64,000 nt of DNA, taken from assembly GCA_948473085.1 (NCBI GenBank), contig CAOKWH010000001.1, positions 1 to 64,000 on the forward strand. Direction: 5' to 3'. Positions within the stretch are counted from its first letter, which is position 1; each line of letters opens with the position of its first letter. The DNA is from an uncultured Clostridia bacterium. GTDB taxonomy: Bacteria; Bacillota; Clostridia; Oscillospirales; Ruminococcaceae. Positions 1 through 11,273 of this stretch are shown here, in pieces. Below the pieces are notes generated by a model, which saw only the letters and a list, made by a program, of their open reading frames with translations, searched no databases and was not told the origin of the DNA. Made by a program: the position numbers and the translations under genes.

Positions 1-937
<937 letters not shown>

Positions 938-3900
938 TTAGAAGTTATCGTCATCGGGGAGATCGTCGAGATCCATTTCAAAGTCGGCAAAGAGATCCTC
1001 GCTCATCTCCGGCTCCTCATCCAGGTCGGGCATGGATACATCAAAGCCATCCTGGAACTCGCTCTCAACCTCTACCCCCTTGTCGCCCATATCGATTTCG
1101 TCTGCAACGGTCAGGCCGATGTTGTCATCGTCATCCTCAAAGGACTGCTTGAGGTCAATCTCGTTGCCCTCCTTATCCAGCACCCGCATATCCAAAGCCA
1201 GCGATTGCAGCTCCTTGATGAGCACCTTGAAGGACTCGGGGATGCCGGGCTTGGGCACATTGCGGCCCTTGACAATGGCCTCGAAGGTCTTTACACGGCC
1301 CACCACATCGTCCGACTTGACTGTCAGAATTTCCTGGAGGGTGTAGGCAGCGCCGTAGGCTTCCAGTGCCCAAACCTCCATCTCACCAAAGCGCTGGCCG
1401 CCAAACTGGGCCTTACCGCCCAGAGGCTGCTGGGTAACCAGCGAATAGGGGCCGGTGGAACGGGCGTGGATCTTATCATCAACCAGGTGATGCAGCTTGA
1501 GATAGTACATATAACCCACTGTAACGCGGTTATCAAAGGGTTCGCCGGTGCGCCCGTCATAGAGGACGGTTTTGCCGTCGGCGTCCAGCCCGGCTTCCCG
1601 CAGCGCATCCTGTACATCGTACTCGGTGGCGCCATCAAATACCGGGGTCATTACCTTCCAGTCCAGGGCGGCGGCAGCGCGGCCCAGATGCACTTCCAGC
1701 ACCTGCCCGATGTTCATTCGGGAGGGCACGCCCAACGGATTGAGCACAATATCCAGCGGACGCCCATCCGGCAGGTAGGGCATATCCTCCTGAGGCAGCA
1801 CCCGGGATACAACACCCTTGTTTCCGTGGCGGCCAGCCATCTTATCCCCCACCGAGAGCTTTCTCTTCTGGGCAATGTAGCAGCGCACCACCATGTTTAC
1901 GCCAGGCGAAAGCTCATCGCTGTTCTCCCGGGTAAACACCTTGACATCCACAATAATGCCATATTCGCCATGGGGCACCCGCAGGGAGGTATCCCGCACT
2001 TCCCTGGCCTTTTCGCCAAAGATGGCCCGGAGCAGGCGCTCCTCGGCGTTCAGCTCGGTTTCACCCTTGGGGGTTACCTTGCCCACCAGGATATCGCCGG
2101 CGCGCACCTCGGCGCCCACGCGGATAATACCCCGCTCGTCCAGTTCCTTCAGCACATCTTCGCCCACATTGGGGATGTCCCGGGTAATCTCTTCCGGCCC
2201 GAGCTTGGTATCTCTGGCTTCAATCTCGTATTCTTCAATATGGATGGAGGTATAGATATCCTCCTTTACCAGCCGCTCGTTGATGAGAACGGCATCCTCG
2301 TAGTTGTAGCCCTCCCAGGTCATAAACCCAATGAGCATGTTTTTGCCCAGGGAAATTTCACCATTGGAGGTGGCGGGGCCGTCGGCAATTACCTGCCCCT
2401 TGGTTACGCTATCCCCCACACTGACAATGGGGCGCTGGTTGGTACAGGTTCCGGCGTTGGAACGCAGGAACTTAATCAGCCGGTAGGTTTCTTCGGTACC
2501 CCTTGCATCCTCAATGACAATCTGGTCGGCGCTGACACTCTTAACCACGCCGTCGGTCTTGCTCAGTACAGTAACGCCGGAATCCACGGCAGCCTTGTAC
2601 TCCATACCGGTGCCGACTATGGGGCTCTCGGTGCGCAGCAGCGGCACAGCCTGGCGCTGCATGTTGGCGCCCATCAGCGCACGGTTGGCATCGTCGTTCT
2701 CCAGGAAGGGAATCATGGCGGTGGCCACCGAAAGTACCATCTTCGGGGAGACATCCATAAAGTCCACCTTGCTGCGGTCCACCTCCATTACCACATCCCG
2801 GTAACGGGAGGCAACCCGCTCGTTGGCAAAGGCGCCCTCAGGGGTCAGCGGCTCATTGGCCTGGGCCACAATGTATTCATCCTCCACATCGGCAGTCATA
2901 TAGACCACCTCGTCCAGCACCCGGCCGGTGGCCTTGTCCACCCGGCGGTAAGGGGCCTCGATAAAGCCGTACTTGTTGATGCGGGCAAAGGAGGCCAGGT
3001 AGGAAATCAGGCCGATGTTGGGGCCTTCCGGCGTCTCAATGGGGCACATGCGGCCATAGTGGGTGTAGTGTACATCCCGCACTTCAAATCCGGCGCGGTC
3101 CCGGGAAAGGCCGCCAGGGCCCAGGGCGGAAAGACGCCGCTTGTGGGTCAGCTCGGCCAGCGGGTTGGTCTGGTCCATGAACTGGGACAGCGAGGAGGAG
3201 CCGAAAAACTCCTTGATGGCAGCCACAACAGGGCGAATGTTAATCAGCGCCTGGGGGGTAACCACATCCATATCCTGCACCTGGGTAGCCATACGCTCCC
3301 GGATAACCCGCTCCATCCGGGAAAAACCGATGCGGAACTGGTTCTGCAGCAATTCGCCCACCGAACGGATACGGCGGTTGCCCAGATGGTCAATATCATC
3401 CTTGGTACCCACCCCGACAATGAGGTTGCACATATAGTTAATGGTGGCAAACATATCGTCAATAATGATATGCTTGGGAATCAGCTCGTCGCAGCGGGTG
3501 CGAATGGCCTCCCGCAGGCTCTCCTCGTCCTGGCACTGCTCCATAATCTCGCACAGCACCGAGAAGCGCACCTTCTCGTTGATGCCGTACTCTGCACAGT
3601 CAAAGGGGATGAAGTCGGCAATCTCCACCATGCCGTTGGACATCACCTTGACCTCGGTGTCATGCAGGGTGATATAGGCGGCGGAAACACCGGCGCGCTC
3701 AATTTCCATTGCCTTTTCCTTGGTGAGCAGATCGCCGGCCTCGGCCATCAGCTCCCCTGTAAGGGGGTTGACAATCGGACGCGCCAACACCTGGCCGGCA
3801 AGGCGCAGGCCGATGGCGAGCTTTTTGTTGTACTTATAGCGGCCTACCCGGGACAGGTCGTACCGTCGGGCGTCGAAGAACAGGTTGTCGATGTGGGTCT

Positions 3901-4657
3901 GGGCGCTTTCCACCGTGGGGGGTTCGCCCGGGCGCAGCTTGCGGTAAACCTCCAGCAGGCCCTCCTCGGTGGATTTGGTGGAATCCTTCTCAATGGTGGT
4001 GCGCAGGGTGGCATCCCCGCCAAACAGGTCAAGAATCTCCTCATCCCGGCCCACGCCCAGCGCCCGGATAAAGGTGGTGATGGGCAGTTTGCGGTTTTTG
4101 TCTATGCGGACATAAAAGATGTCGTTGGAGTCGGTTTCATACTCCAGCCAGGCACCCCGGTTGGGGATAACGGTGGCGGCAAACAGCTCCTTGCCGGTTT
4201 TATCCCGGGAGGCGGAGTAGTACACACCGGGAGAGCGGACCAGCTGGGAAACAATGACACGCTCGGCGCCGTTGATGACAAAGGTGCCGCTATCTGTCAT
4301 CAGCGGAAAATCGCCCATGTAAATATCCTGCTCCTTCACCTCACCGGTCTCCCGGTTGAGCAGGCTGGCCCTTACCCGCAGCGGAGCGGCGTAGGTGGTA
4401 TCCCTTTCCTTGCATTCTGCAATGCTGTACTTGGGCTGGTCATCCAAGCGGTAGTCGATAAAATCCAGCACAAGGTTGCCCTGGTAGTCTGTAATGGGGG
4501 AAACATCGCGAAATACTTCCTTCAGGCCTTCCTCCAGAAACCACTTATAGGAGTTCTTCTGAACTTCAATAAGATTCGGCATTTCCAGCACTTCGCCTAT
4601 TCGGGAAAAACTCATACGGACATTTTTACCCAATTTTACAGGTTTTACATTCACCAT
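938..4657 (-). CDS. rpoB: DNA-directed RNA polymerase subunit beta
   Basis: Provided ORF 938..4678 (1246 aa) has RpoB hallmarks ([100 protein letters not shown]). Start chosen at MVNVKPVKL (4657) behind a GGAG; the upstream ATG at 4678 is possible. Confidence 0.97.
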   Translation of the reverse strand: MVNVKPVKLGKNVRMSFSRIGEVLEMPNLIEVQKNSYKWFLEEGLKEVFRDVSPITDYQGNLVLDFIDYRLDDQPKYSIAECKERDTTYAAPLRVRASLLNRETGEVKEQDIYMGDFPLMTDSGTFVINGAERVIVSQLVRSPGVYYSASRDKTGKELFAATVIPNRGAWLEYETDSNDIFYVRIDKNRKLPITTFIRALGVGRDEEILDLFGGDATLRTTIEKDSTKSTEEGLLEVYRKLRPGEPPTVESAQTHIDNLFFDARRYDLSRVGRYKYNKKLAIGLRLAGQVLARPIVNPLTGELMAEAGDLLTKEKAMEIERAGVSAAYITLHDTEVKVMSNGMVEIADFIPFDCAEYGINEKVRFSVLCEIMEQCQDEESLREAIRTRCDELIPKHIIIDDMFATINYMCNLIVGVGTKDDIDHLGNRRIRSVGELLQNQFRIGFSRMERVIRERMATQVQDMDVVTPQALINIRPVVAAIKEFFGSSSLSQFMDQTNPLAELTHKRRLSALGPGGLSRDRAGFEVRDVHYTHYGRMCPIETPEGPNIGLISYLASFARINKYGFIEAPYRRVDKATGRVLDEVVYMTADVEDEYIVAQANEPLTPEGAFANERVASRYRDVVMEVDRSKVDFMDVSPKMVLSVATAMIPFLENDDANRALMGANMQRQAVPLLRTESPIVGTGMEYKAAVDSGVTVLSKTDGVVKSVSADQIVIEDARGTEETYRLIKFLRSNAGTCTNQRPIVSVGDSVTKGQVIADGPATSNGEISLGKNMLIGFMTWEGYNYEDAVLINERLVKEDIYTSIHIEEYEIEARDTKLGPEEITRDIPNVGEDVLKELDERGIIRVGAEVRAGDILVGKVTPKGETELNAEERLLRAIFGEKAREVRDTSLRVPHGEYGIIVDVKVFTRENSDELSPGVNMVVRCYIAQKRKLSVGDKMAGRHGNKGVVSRVLPQEDMPYLPDGRPLDIVLNPLGVPSRMNIGQVLEVHLGRAAAALDWKVMTPVFDGATEYDVQDALREAGLDADGKTVLYDGRTGEPFDNRVTVGYMYYLKLHHLVDDKIHARSTGPYSLVTQQPLGGKAQFGGQRFGEMEVWALEAYGAAYTLQEILTVKSDDVVGRVKTFEAIVKGRNVPKPGIPESFKVLIKELQSLALDMRVLDKEGNEIDLKQSFEDDDDNIGLTVADEIDMGDKGVEVESEFQDGFDVSMPDLDEEPEMSEDLFADFEMDLDDLPDDDNF

Positions 4658-4817
4658 AGGCACAATCACTCCATTCATCTATTAACGGTTGGTTAAATAC
4701 CACAAAAATTCCGGCGAAATTTTGATGGTCCCTGCAATAAAATGTTGCTTTTTCGGATTCTATGTGCTATACTATTCTGTATAAAAGGCATAGATATCCA
4801 TTCTGATACAGTATACT

Positions 4818-4846
4818 ATTATATAACGCCAAAAAGGCAATGTCAA
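4818..4846 (-). promoter_or_regulatory. SigA-type promoter for rpoBC with perfect consensus (TTGACA-N17-TATAAT)
   Basis: Minus strand reads TTGACA (4846-4841), 17-nt spacer, TATAAT (4823-4818), about 160 nt upstream of rpoB. Confidence 0.85.
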
Positions 4847-4948
4847 GGTGCAAATTTCCTGACATTGCCTCTTTTTTCGCATAAAAGCTGCCATACTGTG
4901 CCAAATACGCCGCCATCCACAGCAAAACGCAGCCTTGGGCTAAAATAG

Positions 4949-4984
4949 GCCAGTCCCCGGCAGCCGCCAGGGACTGGCTTTGGT
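4949..4984 (-). terminator. Intrinsic terminator-like hairpin downstream of the 4994..5287 gene
   Basis: GCCAGTCCC...GGGACTGGC inverted repeat followed on the minus strand by CTATTTTAG. Confidence 0.55.
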
Positions 4985-4993
4985 TAATAGATA

Positions 4994-5287
4994 TTATAGC
5001 AGATCTTCTGCATCCACCAGATGTTTGGCATGTTTTAAAGCCTCAATCCGGTACCATAAAAAGGCCACCGGCACATAGAGCATCAACAGTGTTTTGTAGG
5101 AAATTACATCCAGGTAATCCCCCAAAAACAGATGATACAGCAGCGGGATAGACAGCACCAGCGTAAACCCCAGCGTGAATACGAAGCGATTGGCGCCAGC
5201 CTGCATGTGCACTGCGAAACGACCGTAAGTGATAATTGCGGTAACTGCCAGTACGACGCCCAGAAGCAGCAAAGCTTTAAAGATCAT
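4994..5287 (-). CDS. Small hypothetical membrane protein
   Basis: MIFKALLLLGVVLAVTAIITYG...FVFTLGFTLVLSIPLLYHLF...; three likely transmembrane segments. Provided ORF starts at 5347; the internal ATG at 5287 is more plausible. Confidence 0.6.
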   Translation of the reverse strand: MIFKALLLLGVVLAVTAIITYGRFAVHMQAGANRFVFTLGFTLVLSIPLLYHLFLGDYLDVISYKTLLMLYVPVAFLWYRIEALKHAKHLVDAEDLL

Positions 5288-5357
5288 AGTAACACTCACC
5301 TTTCCATTTACAGACAATAATAGTTTAAAACAAACCCTGTACCGCATGGCGCAGGTT

Positions 5358-6791
5358 TTAAGCCTTTAAAAATTCCTCAAAAGCCCGGTAGGTCATGTAC
5401 ACATCGGTTTTGGAAACCAGCTCGTAGGGGGCGTGCATCGAGAGAACCGGAACCCCTACATCCACAACCTCCACATTCATGTGAGCCACATATTTGGCAA
5501 CTGTGCCGCCGCCGCCCTGGTCCACAGCGCCCAGCTCACCGGTCTGCCAGATAACGCCGCCATTGTCCAAAATGGTGCGCACCTGGTGCATAAACTCGGC
5601 CGAAGCATCGTTGGTGCCGCCCTTGCCGCCGGAACCGGTGTACTTGGTAATAACCACGCCCCGGTTGATATAAGCGGTGTTCCGCCGCTCCGAAACCTCG
5701 GGGTAGGTGGGGTCGAAGGCTGCATTTACATCGGCAGAGAGGCAGGTGGAATTGGTCAGTACACGCCGGGACTCCGCTCCCTGGGCCGCACAGAGGTCCT
5801 CGATGAAAATCTTGAGGAAGTCGGAATCCAGGCCGGTGTTCCCCTCGGAGCCCACCTCCTCCTTATCCGCAAACACGGTTACCGAGGTGAAGGCGGGGTT
5901 TGCCACCTTCAGCGCCGCCTGCATGGAGGTATAGGCGCAAACCTTGTCATCATGGGCGTAGGCGCCAATGAGGCTGCGGTCAAAGCCCACATCCCGGGCC
6001 TTAAAGGCCGGTACCATTGTCAGCTCAGCCGAGAGGAAATCCGCCTCGATCAGGCCATATTTTTCATGCAGCAGCCGCAGGATGTTCAGCTTTACCTTCT
6101 CCTTGACCTTTTCATCGTTATAGGGACGGGTGCCCACCACAATATTGAGGTTTTCGCCCTTTACCCCTTCCCGCATGGTCTTGGCCATCTGGTCCTTGGC
6201 CAGGTGGGGCAGCAGGTCGGTGACATAGAACAGTGGGTCGCTTTCCTCCTCGCCAATGGCCACCTCCAGCACACTGCCGTCCTTGCGGATAACGGTGCCG
6301 TGCAGCGCCAGCGGGATGGCGGTCCACTGGTACTTTTTCACGCCGCCATAGTAGTGGGTCTTAAACAGCGCAATGCCGCTCTCCTCATACAGCGGGTTGG
6401 GCTTGAGGTCCAACCGGGGGGAATCGATATGGCTGATTAGCAGCCGCACGCCCTCCTCCAGCGGCCGGGTGCCGACAGTGGCCATAATCAGCGCCTTGCC
6501 GCGTACATTGCGGTAAATCTTATCCCCGGGACTATAGCGCTTTCCAACCTCAAACTCGGCATAGCCATTTTCAGTTAGCTTGGCAATAGCTGTACGCACC
6601 ACTTCCCGCTCAATTTTGGAGTGGTCCAAAAACTGCTTATACTCCTCGCAGAAAGCGTCCGCCTCAGCCAGCTGCTGCTCGGTGAGCTTTTCGCCGGCAT
6701 CCACTGTGTTGTACAGCAGCTGCTCCGCCAGCAGCTCACCCTTGGTCTTTTCTGTACTCATAGCTGTTCCTCCTTTGTCTTTCAATTCCAT
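5358..6791 (-). CDS. M18 family aminopeptidase
   Basis: 477 aa; LLISHIDSPRLDLKPNPLYEESGIALFKTHYYGGVKKYQWTAIPLALHG, DKEEVGSEGNTG and SMHAPYELVSKTDVYMTYRAFEEFL match the M18 aminopeptidase family; downstream of an AGGAGGAA ribosome-binding site. Confidence 0.9.
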   Translation of the reverse strand: MELKDKGGTAMSTEKTKGELLAEQLLYNTVDAGEKLTEQQLAEADAFCEEYKQFLDHSKIEREVVRTAIAKLTENGYAEFEVGKRYSPGDKIYRNVRGKALIMATVGTRPLEEGVRLLISHIDSPRLDLKPNPLYEESGIALFKTHYYGGVKKYQWTAIPLALHGTVIRKDGSVLEVAIGEEESDPLFYVTDLLPHLAKDQMAKTMREGVKGENLNIVVGTRPYNDEKVKEKVKLNILRLLHEKYGLIEADFLSAELTMVPAFKARDVGFDRSLIGAYAHDDKVCAYTSMQAALKVANPAFTSVTVFADKEEVGSEGNTGLDSDFLKIFIEDLCAAQGAESRRVLTNSTCLSADVNAAFDPTYPEVSERRNTAYINRGVVITKYTGSGGKGGTNDASAEFMHQVRTILDNGGVIWQTGELGAVDQGGGGTVAKYVAHMNVEVVDVGVPVLSMHAPYELVSKTDVYMTYRAFEEFLKA

Positions 6792-6809
6792 TATATACCT
6801 AAAACTTCT

Positions 6810-7397
6810 TTAATACAAGGCCTTCAAATTGTACAATTTTTCATAAATATTTTGTGTATTACAAACCTTATCCACATAAAAAGCGGTATCTTCAAAGGGG
6901 ATATTCACAATATTCTCGCCTGTGCTGTATTCCGGGTTTTCCAGCCAGGCTGTGGCATTGCCCCAGCCGGCATGGTAGGCGCACAGCGCGTTGTTCACGC
7001 TGCCAAACTGCTGGATAAGCGCCGATATTAGAAAAACGCCATACCGGATATTCTCTTCCGGGTCGTACATATCCTCATAGCTGGTAGCAGCATCCGGCTC
7101 CAGCTTGGATTTTACCCAGTCGAAGGTATCCTCGGTAAGCTGCATCAGCCCCCGCGCCCCAATGGGGGAGGTGGCATCGGGCTGAAAGCTGCTCTCGGTG
7201 CGGATGATGGCATAAACCAGGGCGGGGTCCACCCCAAATTCCCGGCTGTACTGCTCCACCTGCTGCTGATATTTCATGGGATAGGCCATCCTGTAATACC
7301 TTCCGGACGCCCCTCGCACAGCCCAAACACCCAGCAGCACCGCCGCCAGCAGCAGGAAAAGCGCCTTTAACCCTCCGTGTCTTGTTCTTCGGCTCAT
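6810..7397 (-). CDS. Lytic transglycosylase (SLT domain) with N-terminal membrane anchor
   Basis: VDPALVYAIIRTESSFQPDATSPIGARGLMQLTEDTFDWV...YDPEENIRYGVFLISALIQQFGSVNNALCAYHAGWGNATAWL: the SLT catalytic E and GLMQ motifs. Confidence 0.92.
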   Translation of the reverse strand: MSRRTRHGGLKALFLLLAAVLLGVWAVRGASGRYYRMAYPMKYQQQVEQYSREFGVDPALVYAIIRTESSFQPDATSPIGARGLMQLTEDTFDWVKSKLEPDAATSYEDMYDPEENIRYGVFLISALIQQFGSVNNALCAYHAGWGNATAWLENPEYSTGENIVNIPFEDTAFYVDKVCNTQNIYEKLYNLKALY

Positions 7398-7425
7398 AAG
7401 GTTCTCCCATATCCTTCAATTTTGC

Positions 7426-8079
7426 TTATTCTTCCCCCTGGCGGCCGGCCGACAGGCGTCGGGCGCTGTCATACCCCCCGGATTCTATCTTCTCCATCAT
7501 GTCCGCTACCTTCAGCTTTAAGCTCTCCACACTGTCGTTATTTTCCAGCACATAGTCGGAGCGCTTGACATAATAGCTCTCCTTGTGCTGGGCATTTACC
7601 CGGGCCTCGGCCTCGGCCAGGCTCAGGGCATCCCGCTGGACAATGCGCTGGATGCGTAGCTGCGTATCCGCCACCACCGACACAACTACATCGCAGAACC
7701 GGTCGGCCCCGCTTTCAAACAGGGTCGGCGCGTCCAGTACAATCAGGCTGGCCCCCTGGGCCTTCAGCCGGTCCAGTTCCCGGCGGATGGCTTCGATAAT
7801 ATAAGGGAACACAATTTCGTTGAGCCGCCGGAGCTTGGCCTTATCGCCAAATACAATCTCCCCCAGGCGGCGGCGGTTGAGGGTGCCATCCACATGGAGG
7901 ATGTCAATGGAAAATTCCAGCGCCAAATCCGCCAGGCAAACCTTTTCATTGTCGGTTACATCGTGGGCCACTTCGTCAGCGTCCACCCAGGCGGCTCCCC
8001 GGCGCCGAAGATAGTCCCCCACAGTGGATTTTCCGGCGCCGGTTTGGCCAGTCAGGCCCAGAACCACGGTATTTTGCAT
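7426..8079 (-). CDS. coaE: Dephospho-CoA kinase
   Basis: MQNTVVLGLTGQTGAGKSTVGDYLRRRGAAWVDADEVAHDV (P-loop and CoaE signature), LDAPTLFESGADRFCDVVVSVVADTQLRIQRIVQRD. Confidence 0.93.
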   Translation of the reverse strand: MQNTVVLGLTGQTGAGKSTVGDYLRRRGAAWVDADEVAHDVTDNEKVCLADLALEFSIDILHVDGTLNRRRLGEIVFGDKAKLRRLNEIVFPYIIEAIRRELDRLKAQGASLIVLDAPTLFESGADRFCDVVVSVVADTQLRIQRIVQRDALSLAEAEARVNAQHKESYYVKRSDYVLENNDSVESLKLKVADMMEKIESGGYDSARRLSAGRQGEE

Positions 8080-8101
8080 CTGTAATCCCTCCCTGACAAA
8101 C

Positions 8102-9136
8102 TCAGTCCAAATCAATAAAAGTAAAGGCCGCGGCCCGAATCAGCCGGTTGTACACCGCCAGCCCCACGCCATCGGCATCGGGGCAGCGCACATATACCTC
8201 CCGGGCGCCCAAATGGTCAAACTCCCGGAGCAGGCGGAACAGCTCCTGTGCCTGGCGCAGGTGGTCCTGCTGAGCGCCATAGGCAAAGGCGGGCTTTTGC
8301 AGCCCCTGCTGCTCGCCATCAAACACCATTGCATAGACCCCTTCCCCTTCCAAGGCATTGACATAGCTGCAAAAGCCCTGATAGCTGCCCCGCACCAGAT
8401 AAACCCGGGCCTTGGGGGAATAGTGCTTATACTTCATCCCCGGCGAGGCGGCCACCGCCCCGGCCTGGAGCTGCTGGGTCACTGCTGGGTCCACCCGGAT
8501 GGGCCCAATCAGCTGCTGCATCTCCTCCAATGTCACAGCGCCGGGCCGAAGCAGCCGGGGCTGCTCCCCAGCCAGTGTGATTACGGTGGATTCCACCCCA
8601 AAGGTGCAGCTGCCGCCATCCACAATGGCAGGCACCCGGCCGGTGAGGTCATCAATACAGTGCTGCACCTCGGTGGGGCTGGGGCTGCCGGACAGGTTGG
8701 CTGACGGCGCTGCAATGGGCAGCCCGCTAAGCCTGATAATCGCCTGCGCCACCGGGTGGGAGGGCATGCGCACCGCCACTGTGTCCAGCCCGGCAGTGGT
8801 GGCGTCCGGCACCTGGGGTGTGCGGGGCAGGATGATGGTCAACGGCCCCGGCCAAAACCGCTCCATCAGCAGGCGGGCCTTTTCCGGCACCCGGGCGGCA
8901 ACCTGCGGCAGGGCCTCCATATCTGCGATGTGCACAATCAGCGGGTTATCGTTGGGGCGGCCCTTGGCCTCAAAAATAGCGCCCACCGCCTGGGCATCCA
9001 GCGCATTGGCGGCCAGGCCATACACCGTTTCTGTGGGGATAGCCACCAGCTGCCCCTGCCGCAGCAGCCGGGCGGCTGCCTCCACTGCCTGATGCAGCTC
9101 TGCCGGGGTGTCGGTTTTATATACGATGGTTTTCAT
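8102..9136 (-). CDS. tsaC: L-threonylcarbamoyladenylate synthase (Sua5-type)
   Basis: MKTIVYKTDTPAELHQAVEAAARLLRQGQLVAIPTETVYGLAANALDAQAVGAIFEAKGRPNDNPLIVHI; C-terminal Sua5 domain (SPGMKYKHYSPKARVYLV). Confidence 0.95.
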   Translation of the reverse strand: MKTIVYKTDTPAELHQAVEAAARLLRQGQLVAIPTETVYGLAANALDAQAVGAIFEAKGRPNDNPLIVHIADMEALPQVAARVPEKARLLMERFWPGPLTIILPRTPQVPDATTAGLDTVAVRMPSHPVAQAIIRLSGLPIAAPSANLSGSPSPTEVQHCIDDLTGRVPAIVDGGSCTFGVESTVITLAGEQPRLLRPGAVTLEEMQQLIGPIRVDPAVTQQLQAGAVAASPGMKYKHYSPKARVYLVRGSYQGFCSYVNALEGEGVYAMVFDGEQQGLQKPAFAYGAQQDHLRQAQELFRLLREFDHLGAREVYVRCPDADGVGLAVYNRLIRAAAFTFIDLD

Positions 9137-9137
9137 A

Positions 9138-10214
9138 TTAATATTCCTGCTGCTGCTGCAGCTTTTCGGCCTGTTCAAAGGTGAGCAGCGCCTCAATGAG
9201 TTCATCCAGGGCGCCGTTGAGGATAGCATCCAGCTTATACAAGGTCAGGCCAATGCGATGATCGCTCACCCGGCTTTGGGGATAGTTGTAGGTGCGGATA
9301 CGCTCGGCCCGGTCGCCGGTGCCCACCTGGAGCTTGCGCTCGCTGGCCAGCTTTTCGTCCGCTTCCTTCTGTTTTTTCTCATAGATGCGGGAACGCAGAA
9401 TTTTCATGGCCTTTTCCTTATTCTTAAACTGGCTGCGTTCGTCCTGGCACTCCACCACTGTACCGGTGGGCAGATGGGTAATGCGGATAGCCGACTCGGT
9501 TTTGTTGACATGCTGGCCGCCGGCGCCACTGGCCCGGAATACATCAATCTGCAGATCCGAGGGGTTGATTTCCACCTCCACCTCCTCGGCTTCCGGCAGT
9601 ACTGCCACCGTTACTGTGGAGGTGTGGATACGGCCCTGGGTTTCGGTTTCGGGCACCCGCTGCACCCGGTGCACGCCGCTTTCAAACTTCAGGCGGGAAT
9701 AGGCGCCCTCGCCAGTGATGAGAAAACTGACCTCCTTCATGCCGCCCAGCTCGGTTTCGTTGCTGTTGAGCACCTCCACCTTCCAGCGCTGGCTTTCGGC
9801 ATACATGCTGTACATCCGGAACAGGGAGTTGGCAAACAGCGCTGCCTCCTCGCCGCCGGCGCCGCCGCGAATTTCCACAATAACATTCTTATCATCATTG
9901 GGATCCCGGGGCAGCAGCAGAATTTTAAGCTCCTCGCCAATCGTTTCCATATCCGCCTGGGACTCCTTATATTGTTCCTCCACAATCTCCCGGAAATCCC
10001 GGTCCAAACCGCCCTCGTCCAGCAGTTCCCTGGCCTCCTCAAACGAGCCCTTGGCCTTTCGGTACTCCCGGTACTTTTCCACAATGGGGGTGAGGGTTTT
10101 GTACTCCTTCATGTAGCCCTTGTATTTTTCATTATCGCTAATTACAGCCGGGTCGGTAAGCTTGAGGTTGATATCCTCGTATCGCTCCTCTACGGCAGCA
10201 AGTTTATCAAACAT
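9138..10214 (-). CDS. prfA: Peptide chain release factor 1
   Basis: 358 aa; contains [25 protein letters not shown] (GGQ motif) and [22 protein letters not shown]. Confidence 0.97.
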   Translation of the reverse strand: MFDKLAAVEERYEDINLKLTDPAVISDNEKYKGYMKEYKTLTPIVEKYREYRKAKGSFEEARELLDEGGLDRDFREIVEEQYKESQADMETIGEELKILLLPRDPNDDKNVIVEIRGGAGGEEAALFANSLFRMYSMYAESQRWKVEVLNSNETELGGMKEVSFLITGEGAYSRLKFESGVHRVQRVPETETQGRIHTSTVTVAVLPEAEEVEVEINPSDLQIDVFRASGAGGQHVNKTESAIRITHLPTGTVVECQDERSQFKNKEKAMKILRSRIYEKKQKEADEKLASERKLQVGTGDRAERIRTYNYPQSRVSDHRIGLTLYKLDAILNGALDELIEALLTFEQAEKLQQQQEY

Positions 10215-10272
10215 GTTTTTTACTCCTTTATCCTGTTACTTCAGATGGTGGGGCGGCAAAAACCCAGGGGTG

Positions 10273-10518
10273 CTAACGCATACCGGCCCCGCCCTTCTCT
10301 GGCGGATAGACCTCCTGCCCATCCCGGGAAATGCGCTTGATATTCTTTTCTGCCTTCACCCGGGGCACCAAAACCTCGTGCCCGCAGCCAGTGCACCGGA
10401 TACGAAAATCCATACCCGAACGCAGCACCAAAAATTCCCGTGTTCCGCAGGGGTGCGGTTTTTTCATGGTAAGTACATCCCCCACTCTCACATCCATCTG
10501 TTTTCCTCCTTTTGCCAT
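10273..10518 (-). CDS. DUF951 family small protein
   Basis: MDVRVGDVLTMKKPHPCGTREFLVLRSGMDFRIRCTGCGHEVLVPRVKAEKNIKRI; matches the DUF951 pattern, often upstream of translation genes. Confidence 0.85.
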   Translation of the reverse strand: MAKGGKQMDVRVGDVLTMKKPHPCGTREFLVLRSGMDFRIRCTGCGHEVLVPRVKAEKNIKRISRDGQEVYPPEKGGAGMR

Positions 10519-10811
10519 TCACCAGCAGTTTGCATCCGGTTAACGCCCGGCCCGTCCTCTGTATAGAAATGGCGCATTTAAAGTATAATTATAGCAGAAA
10601 AAAGCCTCCCCCCGCAAGAGTGGGGAGAGCTGCCCCTTTTCCTTTTCTATTGCCAGGATTGCCCGCCGTTCGTTCAAAAGCTTCTTTTTCATTTCATCCG
10701 CTGATATTCTGTCCATAGAATGGCTCTTTTACAGCCCAGAAAGGAAAGGGCAGCCTCATTGAATCGGCCCTATTCCCGTGCTAAAATAAAAAAGCAAAGG
10801 GGGAAAATAAA

Positions 10812-11195
10812 ATGGAAAACTGGCGGGAAGACAGATTGAGGCAACAGCTACAAAGCTATCAACTGCAGCTGAAAGATCTCCCCATACTGGACCAATATGA
10901 GGATACTGTGTCCGAACCGGCGCTGCTTATCCTCTTGGAATGGGCTTGTTATGGACAGAATACAGCCGGCATTGTGATGGGGCGGGAAATGGTGGCAAAA
11001 CTGCCACGGGCTTGGCTGAAAGAGCACCTTTTGCGGGTTGTAAAACAGGGGTTTGACTATATGGACGACTGGAATTACCGAAGATTGCTGGAACTAACCA
11101 TCGAACTCCTCCCGGAGTGTATCGCCCCCCTGTTAGCCCTTACAGCAGGGACAACCGACCCCGATTTGAAGGATGTAATAGACGATTATAAATAA
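10812..11195 (+). CDS. Hypothetical protein (127 aa)
   Basis: ORF preceded by an AAAGGGGG-type ribosome-binding site; soluble, Leu-rich; no family recognised. Confidence 0.55.
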   Translation: MENWREDRLRQQLQSYQLQLKDLPILDQYEDTVSEPALLILLEWACYGQNTAGIVMGREMVAKLPRAWLKEHLLRVVKQGFDYMDDWNYRRLLELTIELLPECIAPLLALTAGTTDPDLKDVIDDYK

Positions 11196-11273
11196 AGAAG
11201 CAGCCAAATAGGAGTGCCAAACTGCAAAATAAACCGCCGCCAATGAACCAGCAGGGCTTTCCCGCAAAAACTG

